Source of the DNA: Nectonema munidae
Lineage: Eukaryota > Nematomorpha > Nectonematoida > Nectonematidae
DNA: 64,000 bases
Assembly (NCBI GenBank): GCA_030549495.1
Contig: JAUIRK010000570.1
Span: forward strand, 62,001 to 126,000
Direction: 5' to 3'
A program made the translations under genes and the position numbers. Positions 32,331 to 44,060 of this stretch are shown here, in pieces. The notes under the pieces were generated by a model. The model was not told the DNA's origin. It saw only the letters and a list, made by a program, of their open reading frames with translations, and searched no databases. Each line of letters opens with the position of its first letter. Within the stretch, counting starts at the first letter, position 1.

Positions 32331-33110
32331 CACACGAGGAATCTCGAAACAGAAACTTTAACGGATGAACTACCTTGCTGGCTTTGATTTGATTAAAAAC
32401 CGGTCTTATAAAATTGTTAAAAGAAAAGATTTCTTAATTGGAATTATTAGTCGCAAACTCTTTTTAATCTTCTCTTGACTTTTAGATCCTATAAAACATA
32501 TATAGCGAAAATTGAAGAAGGCATAAAGGTAAAGAAAAGAGAAATTTCAACTCATGATATCAAAGATTACTAACTTTTTGAAGAAGGTCGGAAAGGCGTT
32601 CGAAAAATGAGACGGGAGCATCGAATTGAGATGAGCCAATGATGAGAGTAGAATTAAGTCCCCGATTACCCAAACCTAAATAGATATATACAACTTATAC
32701 AATACTAGGGAACAACTATCTTTCATACAGAACTAAATATGCTAAGTTAAAATCTAGGACCTAGGTGTTAACAAATAGCTATTTGGCGATTTATAGTCAT
32801 GAGAGCAGTTGTTTAGAATCTGGCCTTGATGCTCGATGGAGCATTTCAACTTGACTACTCAGAGTATGATACAAGCTAAACAAATGGAGCGTTCTCAATT
32901 AAAAAGAACATCTACCTTTACTCCCAATAAAATTCAATATTTTACTGTAAACACTATACAATATCTATGAAAAATAGGGTCCTAACATTATGCACAAAAG
33001 ATGTGGCATAAGTACAAGAGATCGTTAAGTTATCCAATTGCGCCCATTCTAATGGCTACATTTGGTGAAAAAATGAAACTTGAAAAATTTCCAAAAATTT
33101 AGCCAACGTT
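32331..33110. other. Spacer, no gene
   Basis: The first 250 bases may be decayed hAT 3' sequence (TYIAKIEEGIKVKKREI in one frame). The rest shows nothing. Confidence 0.35.
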
Positions 33111-34345
33111 TAAAGGTCGCCCTCTGATTAATATTTTCATCAATTCCCAGTCATTAAATGGAGCATCATAGAAATCAAAGATGTCGTCCATGCCTTTGCA
33201 TAGACCAACACAGAAAACAATGATAACTCTTCTATTCCTTGTTCTTCAACTTTTGTCATCTTGAATAAGGGGAAAACAAAAGTCCAAGGCCTTTTTTTGA
33301 AGTTTCAAGGCCTGTGCATTGCTCCTGCCGAACGGAAATTAATTCCTTTGAAAGGTAGACCTCGAAGAAAAATAATCGAAAGATCTAATAGTTCTTGATA
33401 ATCTTCTCTCCAAAACTTTTTCTGGAGTTTCGAAAGCTCAAGTAGTTCTGATTTTAACTCATCTCTTTCTTTTTCAAATCAAATCAGTATCGGGTCGAAA
33501 CATACTTTGATTATTAAAATTCCAGTTATCTTTAAAACGCTTGAACAAGAAAACTTCTTGGCTTGTAGACACTTAACCCAATGACTTTTCAAAGACAGCT
33601 TTTAATATGAGCTCTAGTATGTGCTGTCTGAAAGATAAATATATTAAGTTTTTTCTAAGCTTTTTTTGTAATAAAGAGTAAGAGTCGTTTTCTTTACCAG
33701 TGTTCTTAGCTGTTGTATCAAAGCTGACGGAATCGACTTTGTCTGAAAAGCTCTATTGGTTTAAACAATCCAAAACAGCATCAGCTTGTGTTTTTCGAGT
33801 TGAGCTATATATGTTAGGAATTCAAAGCAAGTGTTCAGCATCTAAAGCAGAAATAAGTACAGGTAAACGTTCAACATGTTTTGAAGATGTAAGATCTTCC
33901 ATCATCTTATCATCCCAGTGAAGAACTATTAGTCCATTAATGCAAAAATCTTTTGCAATTTTTTGGTTTTGAGCTCTCCTTTTTATTCTTTGTCTATGGA
34001 CAGACATATGATTGATATTATACTCGGATGGATCTACTCCAAAACTTCTAGAGGCTTCAGTAAGCATAAATGTTGCTTTTCTTAAAAAGTTTGTGCACGA
34101 TCTAACTAAAGTAAGGCACATTTCTTTGTTTAGACTTTAGAACATTTCTAAATTATGGCTTTTTTTCTAATTTTTGAACCAAACTTTCAACATCTCTATT
34201 ATCTTCAGTAGAACAAGTGAAAGATTCTGGTAAAACTTGGCTTGTCGATGCTTTAATCATCAAGTCCGCTTTTTCTTCTTCTTTCCTCAGCTGCAACTCT
34301 TTCAGCTTTTCTTTTTGATTTAAGGTAATAAATTTTATCAACACT
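33111..34345 (-). pseudogene. Transposase-like protein of a repeated arthropod family (HWD / DTT motifs)
   Basis: Reading leftwards: a lysine-rich lead (KEKLKELQLRKEEEKADLM), a helix-rich segment around FMLTEASRSFGVDPSEYNIN and HRQRIKRRAQNQKIAKDF, then LIVLHWDDKMMEDLTSSKHV, ERLPVLISALDAEHLL, TRKTQADAVLDCLN, VDSVSFDTTAKNTGKEND, KNLIYLSFRQHILELILKAV, FLFKRFKDNW and GLPFKGINFRSAGAMHRP. I know these landmarks (usual forms IHWDGK, CFDTTASNTG, ACRHH, PGAMH) from multi-copy uncharacterised arthropod proteins; HWD and FDTT could be acids of a DDE-type centre, which is inference. Stops and frameshifts interrupt it at least four times. No ends were recognised. Confidence 0.6.
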
Positions 34346-34933
34346 CCCTATACAACCTGGACGATTTTTTTTGCTTTTGTAAATTGTAGAAGTTCAAATC
34401 TTAGCTATTTTTGATTAAATTTTCAACATCTCCATGAGCTATATCAAAGAGAGAATATAATTTATCTACACTTCAGATATACTTTCAGAATTTCTAGAAG
34501 AGTGTTTCTTTAAGTTTGTCCATTTTTTAAAAAATCTTCCAGATTTTTCACTGTACGATCTTCTTGTTGAATGGGAATACTAGCTTTATTGGAAAATAAG
34601 CGGAACAACACGCACAGATTGACGAAGGGAATCTTTTATCTTCACTTTTTCTTGGTAATGCAAATGTAAAAAAACGAAAAGCTTTTTCTAATGTCTTTTT
34701 TAAATAAGTTCATTGTAATACAAGAATTAGAGTGTCATATTGCTTTTCTTAAGGTCCTTTTCAGCATTAATAACACTGGAAGAGGGTCTTATCAAAAATA
34801 AAAATAGCATATATGAGTACTATTCATATATAGGAAAAATATTTAGTAGAATTATATTAGTAGTTAAAAATATATATATATTAAGGAACTTAAATGTGAA
34901 ATTCTGACACATTCCCCTCTCCCCACAATCAAA

Positions 34934-35533
34934 ATGCCTAAAAAAACCTTAAATTATCTTTTCTGCCATAAAATCTTTAAAAAAACTAAGAGAGCCGTTA
35001 TGGCTTCACTAACAAAAACTAGACAGAAAACTTTTAAGGACAATAGTTCCTCTTTCCTCCTAGATCACCGGAAAAAGATTACTAAAACTAAAAGAAAAGA
35101 GATAAAGGGTATTTCTCATATAATCGGTCCCCTATTGGATCATCCTACAGACTCTAAATCTTGCAAAAGATCTCGCCAAAACATAAAGGCGCCATTCTAA
35201 ACAGATTGGATGGCGTTAGTAAAAAAGTCTAGTTATCTTAATTATATACTAACTTTTGTAGAAAGTGATATCATTATCAGTGCTACGAAATCTTTTAAAA
35301 TTCAACGAACAATTTTATTCTTTCTAGGAGTTGTTACCAAACTGAAAGACAGACAGCATTGCTTTCCCTCTCAAAATATCCTTATAATTAACAATCTCAA
35401 CTACATTAGGTTTGAAAAGCCGTTGACTATAAAATCGACGCAAAAAAACTATGAATATTATATATCTAATTTATATAAAAAAATTATTAGCAATATGGGA
35501 TCTTATTATTACAAAATACTAGCATGTAATTGA
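34934..35533 (+). other. Unrecognised 200-codon frame with one internal stop
   Basis: One reading frame runs from ATG 34934 (context TCAAAATGC) to TGA 35531, interrupted only by TAA at 35198. The first 88 codons are lysine-rich and basic (KKITKTKRKEIKGIS); the second part is mixed with aromatic residues (ILFFLGVVTKLKDRQHCFP). No family recognised. In DNA this AT-rich a chance frame of 200 codons with a single stop is uncommon but possible, so it could be a pseudogene, an unrecognised element or noise. Confidence 0.3.
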
Positions 35534-36430
35534 ATTTTAGATAAGTTAAAGCATTTAAAAACGTTATTTTAACACTTCCACGAATTAATTTCTAAAAATT
35601 ATTAAGCTATTATTATTATTCATTTTAAAACATAATTACTTAGCCAATGATTCAAAATATCCCGATTTCATTTCAGAAATATTTGTTGGCAAAGAGGCTC
35701 AAGTTTCGGGCGTTAGTTGTGCAAGTGCATTTATCAATTCCATCTCAACCTTTCCACTTTGAAAGATTATTCTTCATCCTTGATGAGATAATTAGGAAAT
35801 AAAATAAAAGAATAAAAACTTTTATCGAAGTTCTTTTTTATTATAGGAAGAACTTTAGCAAAAACTTCATAATCAATTTCCTTCATGAATTCGTCAAACA
35901 AATTTTCATAATGCTTCTTCATATCCAGGTAATATTTTCTGGATTCAAGTTGCTTACCTATCAAAATAAAAGATTAGAATGGAATGGGAAAAAATTTTCC
36001 TCAACATTTGTTTTACAAATATATATTATATAAATTAGCCATAGCCTATAAAACGTTTCAATCAATTTTAAAATGTGCTATTATACCTAAATTTTAACTT
36101 GCACACATTGTCTTTTAAAAGGTGTGTAGTTTCGCTTGTTTTATAGAAAATAGTCCTACGCCACTTTAAATATATACGAGTCATTATTATGAAAGCGATA
36201 ATAGCTAATTAGCGATGCTGAAAAGGCTACAACACTACTGCACGCATAAGATTGTAATTATTATTGATTTTCATCTCAAACATTGTTTCCATTATTCGAT
36301 GACATTGCTCTCGCACATCAGCGTGCTTGAGGGTGCAGCTAAAGTTGCACATCCTTTTTCGGAGCTGTAAAACTGCAGAAAACGTTAACAAACGACTATA
36401 ACAATTAATATTTGACTTAGAGATGTGTCG
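35534..36430. other. Spacer, no gene
   Basis: A minus-strand frame at 35767-35964 (KYYLDMKKHYENLFDEFMKE) follows a possible acceptor at 35960 but has no recognised relative. Nothing else. Confidence 0.35.
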
Positions 36431-36760
36431 GATATCCGCATCCGCTCCCAAAATGTTTACATCCTTATCCGCGGATCTTTAAGTTTCAACATCCGCAATA
36501 ACATCAGCATCCGGCATTTTTAAGATTTTTCTTTTTCCTATTATACCGCAAAGTTTTTTTCGGAATTTTTCAATTTATACTTTATCCAAAATTTTTATCA
36601 TAAGTACGTTTTTGTAATAACATTATGCATAAGCAAATGTATCAAAATATCTCTCTAAATTGTTAAGAAGTATAAAACTTGTGTTTGCTTAGAATAACAA
36701 TTATGATATCCGCATCCGCTAAAATAATAATTATGGCATCCGCTACGATATCAAATAACT
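36431..36760. repeat. ATCCGCATCCGC repeat segment
   Basis: GGATATCCGCATCCGCT at 36430, CATCCGCAATAACATCAGCA at 36490, ATATCCGCATCCGCTAAAAT at 36708 and GGCATCCGCTACGATATC at 36734. The scattered short direct repeats resemble those inside some MITEs; no inverted terminus was found. Confidence 0.5.
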
Positions 36761-38480
36761 TTTTCAACTTTGAAACTATGTGTAATTTTTTGATGAATAA
36801 TATTGAAATAAACCGAAAACAATCAATTTTACATGGATTACTATAAAGCCTCGCGCGCCTCTATCAAAGTTAAAATATATATACATTGAATAAGACTATT
36901 AACTACTATATAGTTTTTAAGTGATTGATAGATAATTTTGATGAAATTATGTTGATGAAATTTTGAATTTGTTCATTTTATCAATTAAATTTGGAAAATT
37001 ATTCAGAAAAGTTTATTTTTCAAAAAAAAAAGTGTCAAATTCCAGAAAAAAGGATGTTATGATTTGAGTGTTGTAAAGTTCCTTATCTTCAGAAGACAAC
37101 CAAATTACATCTGCTTTAGTAATATCAAAAAGATTTATCAGCGACTTTTCAACACTTCCTTTTTCTATACTTCTCATAAAGATCAACAAGATGTTTGCTT
37201 TTGGAAATGATTTGCTGATGTGACACGATAGAAAAGTTTAGAAATTTCCATAAATGACAACTCTTCAGCAATTCTCTTTATTCTTGCTTGGCTGGTCTTT
37301 TCAAATTCATACAATGAAAGATAATGATTTTAGTTAGCATTTTTCATAAAAGTGACAAACTGATTGTGACGAATGGTAAACTTGGTCTTCTCTTCACACA
37401 GTTTGTCTTTGGTAAGTTTTTGATTTGAACATGTTCTTTTTGACTCATTTTTAAAAATAAAGCTGAACTGAGTTGAAGTGTCTGCAGTGAAATAAGCAAA
37501 AATAAAAAAATATAATCATTCAAATAAGCAAAAAATAAAAATAAATGTAAAAAATGAAATTATTGAAGAAGTTTTCATACTCTTTCGAAATTGATGAAAA
37601 TTTTGACTAAGAAGGAGAATTTTCATGTCGTATATTTTTTCAAAAAGCGATGCGCCCAACTTTTTTTTTGCTATAAGCAACAAAGACTATATTTTTTAAA
37701 TTCAAATGAAAAGTTTCATCGAATAAAACAACAAGCATTTTGATTTGATAAAAAAATTCAAAAAGTTATAACCCTAGTCCGATTCCATCTAAGTTATGGG
37801 CCCCACCATCTGAAAATATGTTAAAAGTATCTTTCCACAATATGATTATTTTAATAATATAAAGCAAAAAAATAAATGCTATAAAAAATAAAGAAAAATC
37901 ATGAATATCATTGGTGATAACGACGAAATCCTCTAATTTTATTAAGATGGGTCTTCGAACCGTAATAAGAAACCTAATTTATAATAAAATTTTACCTGTA
38001 CAGCGGGATATGAGAAACGAAATCAAGAATTATAGACCCAGAAATGTGAACGAAGAAATAGAGACAGATTTAGAAGTTCATATGCACAAGGCGTTCGTTA
38101 CTTTAATTTCAGAAAAGGCGTTAAGGTAAAGATATACAGTAGTGCTTCATGAGGTCCTTTCAAATAAAAACTTGTGGCTACGTTACTGAAGGAGCCAAAT
38201 GTCAGGTCCCAATGCATATTCTTAAAAGGCATAGGCCATCTTTACGAACTCATTCATTCCTGACTAAATTCGTAAAGTGAGGTATGTTATTTAAATTCAG
38301 AGTGGGTAACAAAAGTTTGCCTTTGGCTCCAAAGCACAAATTTTTCTCTTCCCGCTAAAGCTCCTTTAGAAGGAAATAATTGAAATGGATATGCGAATTT
38401 TTTGTTTTAACTAATTCTTCTCTTGAGCTCCGGCTCCCAAACCATGATTTAAATATCAAAAATTGTTTAATTATTAAAAA
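36761..38480. other. No gene recognised
   Basis: A minus-strand stretch at 37200-37440 reads as a plausible peptide (LSLYEFEKTSQARIKRIAEE) and a plus-strand frame at 37911-38129 (RDMRNEIKNYRPRNVNEEIE) could be degraded transposase, perhaps the N-terminal part of the hAT remnant that follows; neither could be assigned. Confidence 0.3.
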
Positions 38481-38499
38481 CACCTCACTGTTATGTCAT

Positions 38500-38761
38500 T
38501 ACTTTGCTAGCTGTGACGAGATTAAAACTGAAGAACCTGAAATCGAGATATATACTGGAACTCCTTGTTAACCCAATTATAGCGGACCTTGAAAAAAGAT
38601 TTAAATCGCTTCTGGAAGGTGAAAAATTCATAGCTACTGTATTTAACCCAGTCCAGATTGGTAAATTGAAGAATTTCCTGAAGGGCATAGTCGGAGAGGA
38701 CATGAGAAGAGTTAGGATACGACAACAATGGAGGCAGAAACGACAAGGAGTAAGGGAGTAA
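38500..38761 (+). pseudogene. hAT transposase remnant
   Basis: LVNPIIADLEKRFKSLLEGE followed by KFIATVFNPVQIGKL matches the helical region of hAT transposases just before the C-terminal domain (usual form L-KRF--L-----AA--HP-FKL). Only about 80 codons survive, then the frame becomes basic and unrelated. Confidence 0.45.
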
Positions 38762-39250
38762 CTTCTTCGCCGTTGTTACCCAGTCAAAAAGACACATGAA
38801 GCACGACAAATTTTACTCAATGGCATGAATGTAAAGTAATGCGTTAAAATTATTGCTTCTTATTTTCACTTTCAATTGCTAAACATAAAAGCGGTGAAGT
38901 TATTAAGATATGTGCAATGCCTGAAAACCATTGCGCCATAACGATGCTATTCAAAAAGTGTTTAAGAGAAGATTTTTTTATTCGAGTATTATCGACTCTC
39001 AGTTTAACGTCAAAGAAGAAATACTTGTTCGTATTCCTCTTATCACTAGTAGTAAAGGTTCTGATGTTTTGAAGCATATAATTCCTTAGTAAGAAAAAGT
39101 GGTGACTTTCAGAAATGTTCTTCATTGTCACAAATGCTGGACTATGCGGATACTTAACAGGGGCCTTGTGGATTTATTTTTTTTGATAGGGTTTTCATGC
39201 AAGGGAAGTAGAAACTTCCATATCTGCACTGATGAACTTTTTATGATAAG
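38762..39250. other. Spacer, no gene
   Basis: AT-rich; nothing recognisable. Confidence 0.35.
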
Positions 39251-39330
39251 TCTATGGCATCGGCGGGATTCGAACTCAAAGGCTTTGGATCCGTAGCGAC
39301 GCCTCTACCTATCAGCCCACCAGCCCTTCA
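39251..39330 (-). mobile_element. tRNA-derived SINE head
   Basis: The minus strand carries a pol III A box (TGATAGGTAGAGGCG) and B box (GAGTTCGAATCCC) 30-35 bases apart, in the sense GGGCTGGTGGGCTGATAGGT... The ends do not pair as an acceptor stem and the T stem is mismatched, so this is a SINE promoter and not a tRNA gene. Confidence 0.6.
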
Positions 39331-39809
39331 AGTAGCTTTTCCATTGTATCAGGAGTCGCTAGCTTGTCTATGTAATAGCTTACCTCATGTGATGCAGAAA
39401 GTCATGAAAATAAGCACTTTTATTAGAGGTTGTAATAAGATAGAGACGCCGTCTTTTTATTAATTTTTTGGAAGAACTGGATACAGAATATTCTGATACA
39501 AGGGCGTCAGCAGTAGGGGGCAAATGCTCCTCTCCTAGAATTTATAGAGAGTGAATAAATGCCACAAAAATACAAAAAGAAAGAAAATAAATGGAAAAAA
39601 AATATACATTTATCATCAGATTAATAGCGTAATTATATTATTAGCTGCGCTACTGTAATTGAATTCATCGAGGTTTTTGCCACATTTATCAATCATTTTG
39701 TTTTTTAATTTTGTAAACTGGCTATTTATTTTATTACAATGGACACAAGGCATACCGAGGCCGGAAAGAAGTACATCGCTCAAGAGTTAGTTTCTATGCA
39801 TCAAGAAAA
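39331..39809. other. Spacer, no gene
   Basis: ATACAAGGGCGTCAGCAGTAGG at about 39498 and GGCGGACGCCCCTGCTCTGA at 39836 form a loose inverted pair, possibly the edges of a short hAT-like MITE. No frame recognised. Confidence 0.35.
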
Positions 39810-41022
39810 TTGTTGCGGGCCTTTTCGTTTTTTTACGGCGGACGCCCCTGCTCTGATATATCCCTTCATTCTACTATTAGCTGGTTAAGTGATGAAAAAA
39901 GTTTACAACAATTCTTCAGTCTTCGAATAGAAAGCTTGAATTTTTATAAAAGAATTGATTTAAATAAGCTCAATTTGAAGTTGCAAGGAAGAAATCAAGC
40001 AATGGATTCCTGGATTCGTAGAGGGCTTCCGTAGAAAATTACTTTTGCTTAAAAGCACTTTCCAGAATAACAATTTGGAATTTTTCAAAAGCTGCACAAC
40101 TATTTTGAAAGAAATAAGTGACCATAATTTGCATCATTTTATTAAGATTTAGGATGCACTGATTGTGAAGATTTCACCAAACGCTTTCATGATTTTCACA
40201 ATTTTGAACAAAACTTGTGGCAGCATCACAAGTAGGTGAAGCTTTTCAACTTAAATTATCTGACATGCAAAGTGACCAATTTTTATTAACCCTATTATCG
40301 CTGGGGCTTTACGCTGGGCGTAAAGAGCCCTCCCCCCCCTCTTCCTCCCTCTTTTTCTCAGATATTAATAAGTTTTTATAAAAATTTTCAATGTTATTAT
40401 ATATATATATATATTTCAAGTATACTGAATTCAGTGATGATGTCCATTTTTTATCAAAATCAATCAAACCTGTCAAAAAATTGATTTATATTTGACAGCT
40501 CATCTCAAAAAGAAACTTTTTATTTAAATAATTATATAAAGTTTGTTAAACATATATACCCATTTTGAAGTATGTAGAATTTAGTGGTGATTCTATTTTA
40601 CCGAAATCAATCAAACCTGTAAGAAAAATGATTTGAATATGACAGCCCATGTCAAAATTAAAATTTTAATTGAAATATTAATAAAAAAAATTTTCCTCAG
40701 GGATGCCCAATTTGGTGGTGATGCTGATTTTTATGAAAATATAATTAAAGGTGTCAAAATTATACGACATGCAAAGTGATAAATTTTATTAAACAAGACC
40801 ACACTAACAAAAATTTGACTACAAAAATTGAAAAATTTTAGCCTCTTGCTACCGAAAAACACTACGCTAAATTACTTTGCTTTGGACTGCGCTTACTATC
40901 AATGTCTGGAAGCACCTAACTTTGTGAAGGAGCGTTTTGTGCCATGAAGTTAATAAAATCGAAGCAAAGTAGCCCTAATGAAGGTCCTCTTGATGCTCGC
41001 CTTCGTTTAGCCATCAACTAAC
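39810..41022 (+). mobile_element. hAT transposase remnant with inserted DNA
   Basis: SLRIESLNFYKRIDLNKLNL and KLQGRNQ (39930-40000) match the LNLKLQGKN block of ZBED5-like hAT proteins; LSDMQSDQFL follows near 40245; the dimerisation domain is seen at 40905-41022 as RLLSMSGST, GAFCAMKLIKSKQSSPNEG and PLDARLRLAI. About 500 bases between the last two blocks are foreign (40287-40790). Several stops and frameshifts. Neither end was found. Confidence 0.6.
40287..40790 (+). mobile_element. Inserted piggyBac-type end with tandem modules
   Basis: Begins TTAACCCTATTATCGCTGGG, close to the reverse complement of 1286-1309 (TTAACCCTATTAGTACTGGG). It then carries about three tandem copies of the module with GTGGTGAT and TCAATCAAACCTGT (about 40430, 40580, 40710) and an (AT)n run at about 40396. 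It sits between two similar 30-bp stretches of the host hAT (GACATGCAAAGTGA...TTTTATTAA at 40253 and 40767), so the insertion brought a duplication much longer than TTAA, or two hAT copies recombined. Confidence 0.5.
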
Positions 41023-41511
41023 ATAGATACAAAAGAGTTTGCTTTCGAAATACAAGCATACTCATATTTCAATTACATTATAAATAAATTTTATCTTATT
41101 TTTTCTTTACTTCATATTTTTTTTAATTTATTTTTCTTTTATAGTTTTTGAACGCTTTAGGTGTTCCTAGTTATGCACCCCACCATCTTTATAGTAATTT
41201 TATCAAGATTATCAATTCCACCTTTAGTACTATTGTAAAATGTAATTATTTCAGGTTTTTTCTGAAAGCTTTTCGAAATAATGCGTTACGCAGGGGGGTT
41301 CAATATGGGAAAATACAGGCCCATCGGGTACTGGATTGAAAAAGTTTCAAAAGTTTGCAAGAGACCACCTACCCTTTATAACTGTATTGGTACTTAAAAA
41401 AACTGACACTTTTTTTGGATATACCACCCTTGTCACTCTATATTTATTTGTCGCTTTCATATTTAGCTTTGAGAAATTGAATATATGAATCTGTTTATTA
41501 TGAAAAACATG
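41023..41511. other. Spacer, no gene
   Basis: A 63-codon plus-strand frame at 41148 is unremarkable. Nothing else. Confidence 0.35.
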
Positions 41512-42639
41512 TTATAAAGTCATTTTTTTATTTAAAATTTTATCTTTCATTTTTGTATCTACCACATATTGTGGAGGAACACTTTTTCCATGTAAACTTT
41601 TATAGTACTCTTCTAAGCACAATGTCCAAACAACACAGCTACACTTATTTTCAGGACATATTATAGGTTTATTGTATGTTAACTTTATGTTCATGCTTTT
41701 ACTGTAGTTGGTACAATCTGACATGACAATTTTAAAAAAATTTTCTCTTCCCTTTTTTGAGCTGAATTCTACCTTTGTTGAACAATTTTCTGATTTGAGA
41801 CCACAGAGTCCGCAAATAATTGTATCAAAGGTTTCTTTTCTTATATAATGCCCAGCAATATGCTCAATACGTTTTTTATCATTAACATTTTTCATACAAA
41901 TTTTGCATTTTTTTTCATTTCCATTCTTTATTTCTTCCTCTGCAAAAAGAATTTCTTTATATTCTTTAGTAAAAAAAACTTGCTGCACCCAACAGGAGGG
42001 TCCAAGTCAATTGATGGGTGTACATTTTTGTAAGCACGATTTAAATTCCTCTTGGGAATTTTCAGTCCAATATATCTTTTCATTGACTATCTTAGTTTTC
42101 AGCTTTAATAAAAGTAAAGTAAAATTGCCTTTTTCTTTGTCGTATTCTACATAATTTAAAGGTTTTTTTTCAGAATCAAAAATTTGTTTAACTAAAAAAA
42201 CATCACCTTTATCTTCGACTATAACACAGTCATTAATATAAAGGAGATTGTCCAAAATCTCTTCTGTGTTTGGATCCTTCAGTGTTTCTAAAGAGAGACC
42301 CCTGACTCTTTTCAACCTATCTTTGCTCAAAGGAGTTTTCCTGGTTAAATTTTTTAGACAAGTTGATTTATAAATTTTGGTTCCATCTATATATACTGTT
42401 GGTTCGTGCTTCTCTTTTATTACTTCTGACCGAGCTTCTACAGAAGTAAAATCTTTTTCATTCAGAGGAAATACCAGAGCACTATTTCGATTTTCTTCTA
42501 ATAGAAAAGGATCTTCAGTTGAAAGTCTAACTCCAATTAAGCAGCCTTCTCGATATGGACACCTTAACGTAACTCTCTTATTGACCAAACTGTCAACATC
42601 AGCTTCAGATAGGTAGCAAGCTTCATAGTAGCCTTTCAT
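41512..42639 (-). pseudogene. Unrecognised cysteine-rich protein, one in-frame TGA
   Basis: A single minus-strand frame of about 375 codons from ATG 42639 to TAA 41512, interrupted only by TGA at 42007-42009. First part: EACYLSEADVDSLVNKRVTL, VYIDGTKIYKSTCLKNLTRK and TPLSKDRLKRVRGLS, then a strand-rich segment with NDCVIVEDKGDVFLVKQIFD. Second part: CKICMKNV..RIEHIAGHYI (zinc-finger-like C-x2-C..H-x3-H), ICGLCG, SDCTNY, NKPIICPENKCSCVVW. The second half resembles, in its order of cysteine and histidine motifs, zinc-binding regions seen in fungal and animal transposon-linked proteins that I cannot name. No family assigned. No introns are needed and nothing else breaks it, so it is either recently disabled or two adjacent frames. 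The neighbour at 42931 is a piggyBac fragment on the same strand. Confidence 0.5.
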
Positions 42640-42905
42640 CCAACAATCAATATTCTATAATACAATATACTTTCAAATTTTTTCGGAAATTTTTATCACG
42701 TCCAAATAAAAACTAGGATTGAAAATGTTCAAAGAGGTAATTTAAATTTATTAAATTTTGATAAAAAAATAATTTTTTTAAAATTTTTTAATTATTAAAT
42801 TACTGCAATATTGAAATTGAAAAATGTTTTTTATTGTATTTTTTGTTGTATACTATTTATTAAAGGTAGGGTACTAAAAATTTTTTTCACATTCATGTAT
42901 ACCCA

Positions 42906-42926
42906 CCCCCCCCCCCCCCCCCCCCC
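42906..42926 (+). repeat. Poly-C run
   Basis: Twenty-one consecutive C, just left of the piggyBac fragment; likely to be polymorphic or an assembly weak point. Confidence 0.9.
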
Positions 42927-42930
42927 TGGG

Positions 42931-43520
42931 CTATTTTTTCCTAGCTTTAAACCCCCCTTGCGTTACTTCATGCATTGTTGAGAATAAACTTACTGTTCTG
43001 TTTTCTTTAGCACAGTATGAAACAATCATACAATTTTTTTGAAAACCAAAAGTGGAACTATACAAATCTTTCTTTTGATGTATGAAAGAGTTCAAGTATT
43101 TCATTCCGGTTTTTCTAAGTGTTCCAACTATTGTTAGTTTTTTTCCAAAAGTTTTGTCGCTAAATTTAAATTTGTAAAGCAAGTTGTCACAAATAATGTT
43201 ACTTTCGAACCTTCCATTTCTTTCACCAAATCAAGAACAATTTTGTTCCTTTTATCAGTACAGTTTCAAATATAATTTTTCAAACATAGGAATTCGAAGA
43301 ATCACAAAGTACCCAAAATTTCAATCCATACTTACCAGGTTTGGAAGGTAAATATTGCTTGAAAGAACATCTACATCGAAAGGTAACGAGTTGCTCATCA
43401 ACTATAGTGAAATGTCCGAGCGTATAAACTTCTCTCCAATTTTCCTCCCATTCTTCAAAATAAGTTCAAATTAGAGCAAATTTAATACTATTTGAATTTC
43501 TTCTTCAATTTTCTGTGTTA
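42931..43520 (-). mobile_element. piggyBac-like transposase fragment, copy 4
   Basis: From right to left: RFDNTENRRRNSNSIKFALI, then LGHFTIVDEQLVTFRCRCSF (first catalytic Asp in VDEQ), KQYLPSKPGKYGLKFWVLCD, and after a gap DKTFGKKLTIVGTLRKTGMK with ENRTVSLFSTMHEV. The second-Asp segment between these is damaged, and the third-Asp block and cysteine-rich tail are missing. No ends were found. The sequence is distinct from the other copies in the window. Confidence 0.75.
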
Positions 43521-43810
43521 TCAAACATCAAGGAAGAAAGAATTTGTTAAAAATTATCTCTGCTCATATTGCAAAAGAGCCAAATAGAACAAGAAACAGT
43601 ATACATTTTTATAAGATATAAAACATATTAAATACTGAAGAAGGGTTTTCAGAATAAATGTCAGGACGGTCGGCAGTAAATGCTCACTTTGGGAAAATTA
43701 TAAAAGAATGCACGTATAAACACAAATAATAATAAGGTTATTATTCAGAATATCGCTTTAATTCATGAATATGCATGATAATTTGGCAAAAACTGGTTTA
43801 TTGAGCAAAC

Positions 43811-44060
43811 TTGAAAATTGTTATACGGCGATTTACTCATCTGCTCTCAATCTATTTCTTTGTTATATCAGGATATAACAAAACAAGCCATATTATTGGT
43901 GTAATTAAGGCTAAGAATAAAATATCTTTATTTTGCAGTTTTATTACTATTGATTTAAAGAGACAATGTGGAATGCACTTCCATCTGTGTTTTTACAGTC
44001 AGCATCCTTGCAGGCTTCTTACAATGATTTTAAGCTATATAGAATAAGGCACAAGATAGG
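43811..44060 (+). mobile_element. LINE C-terminal remnant, CR1/Jockey-like
   Basis: LWNALPSVFLQSASLQAF near 43968-44022 is the conserved W-N-LP...S---F motif that closes CR1/Jockey-group RT proteins; the 150 bases before it read as the preceding basic segment. Everything else is lost. Confidence 0.5.

Noticed and set aside
39251-39330. Functional tRNA gene on the minus strand
   Set aside because: A and B boxes are present but the ends do not pair and the T stem is mismatched; kept as a SINE head.
42007-42009. Selenocysteine at the in-frame TGA
   Set aside because: No hairpin resembling a SECIS element was noticed downstream, and the surrounding residues do not resemble a selenoprotein; a simple stop is likelier.
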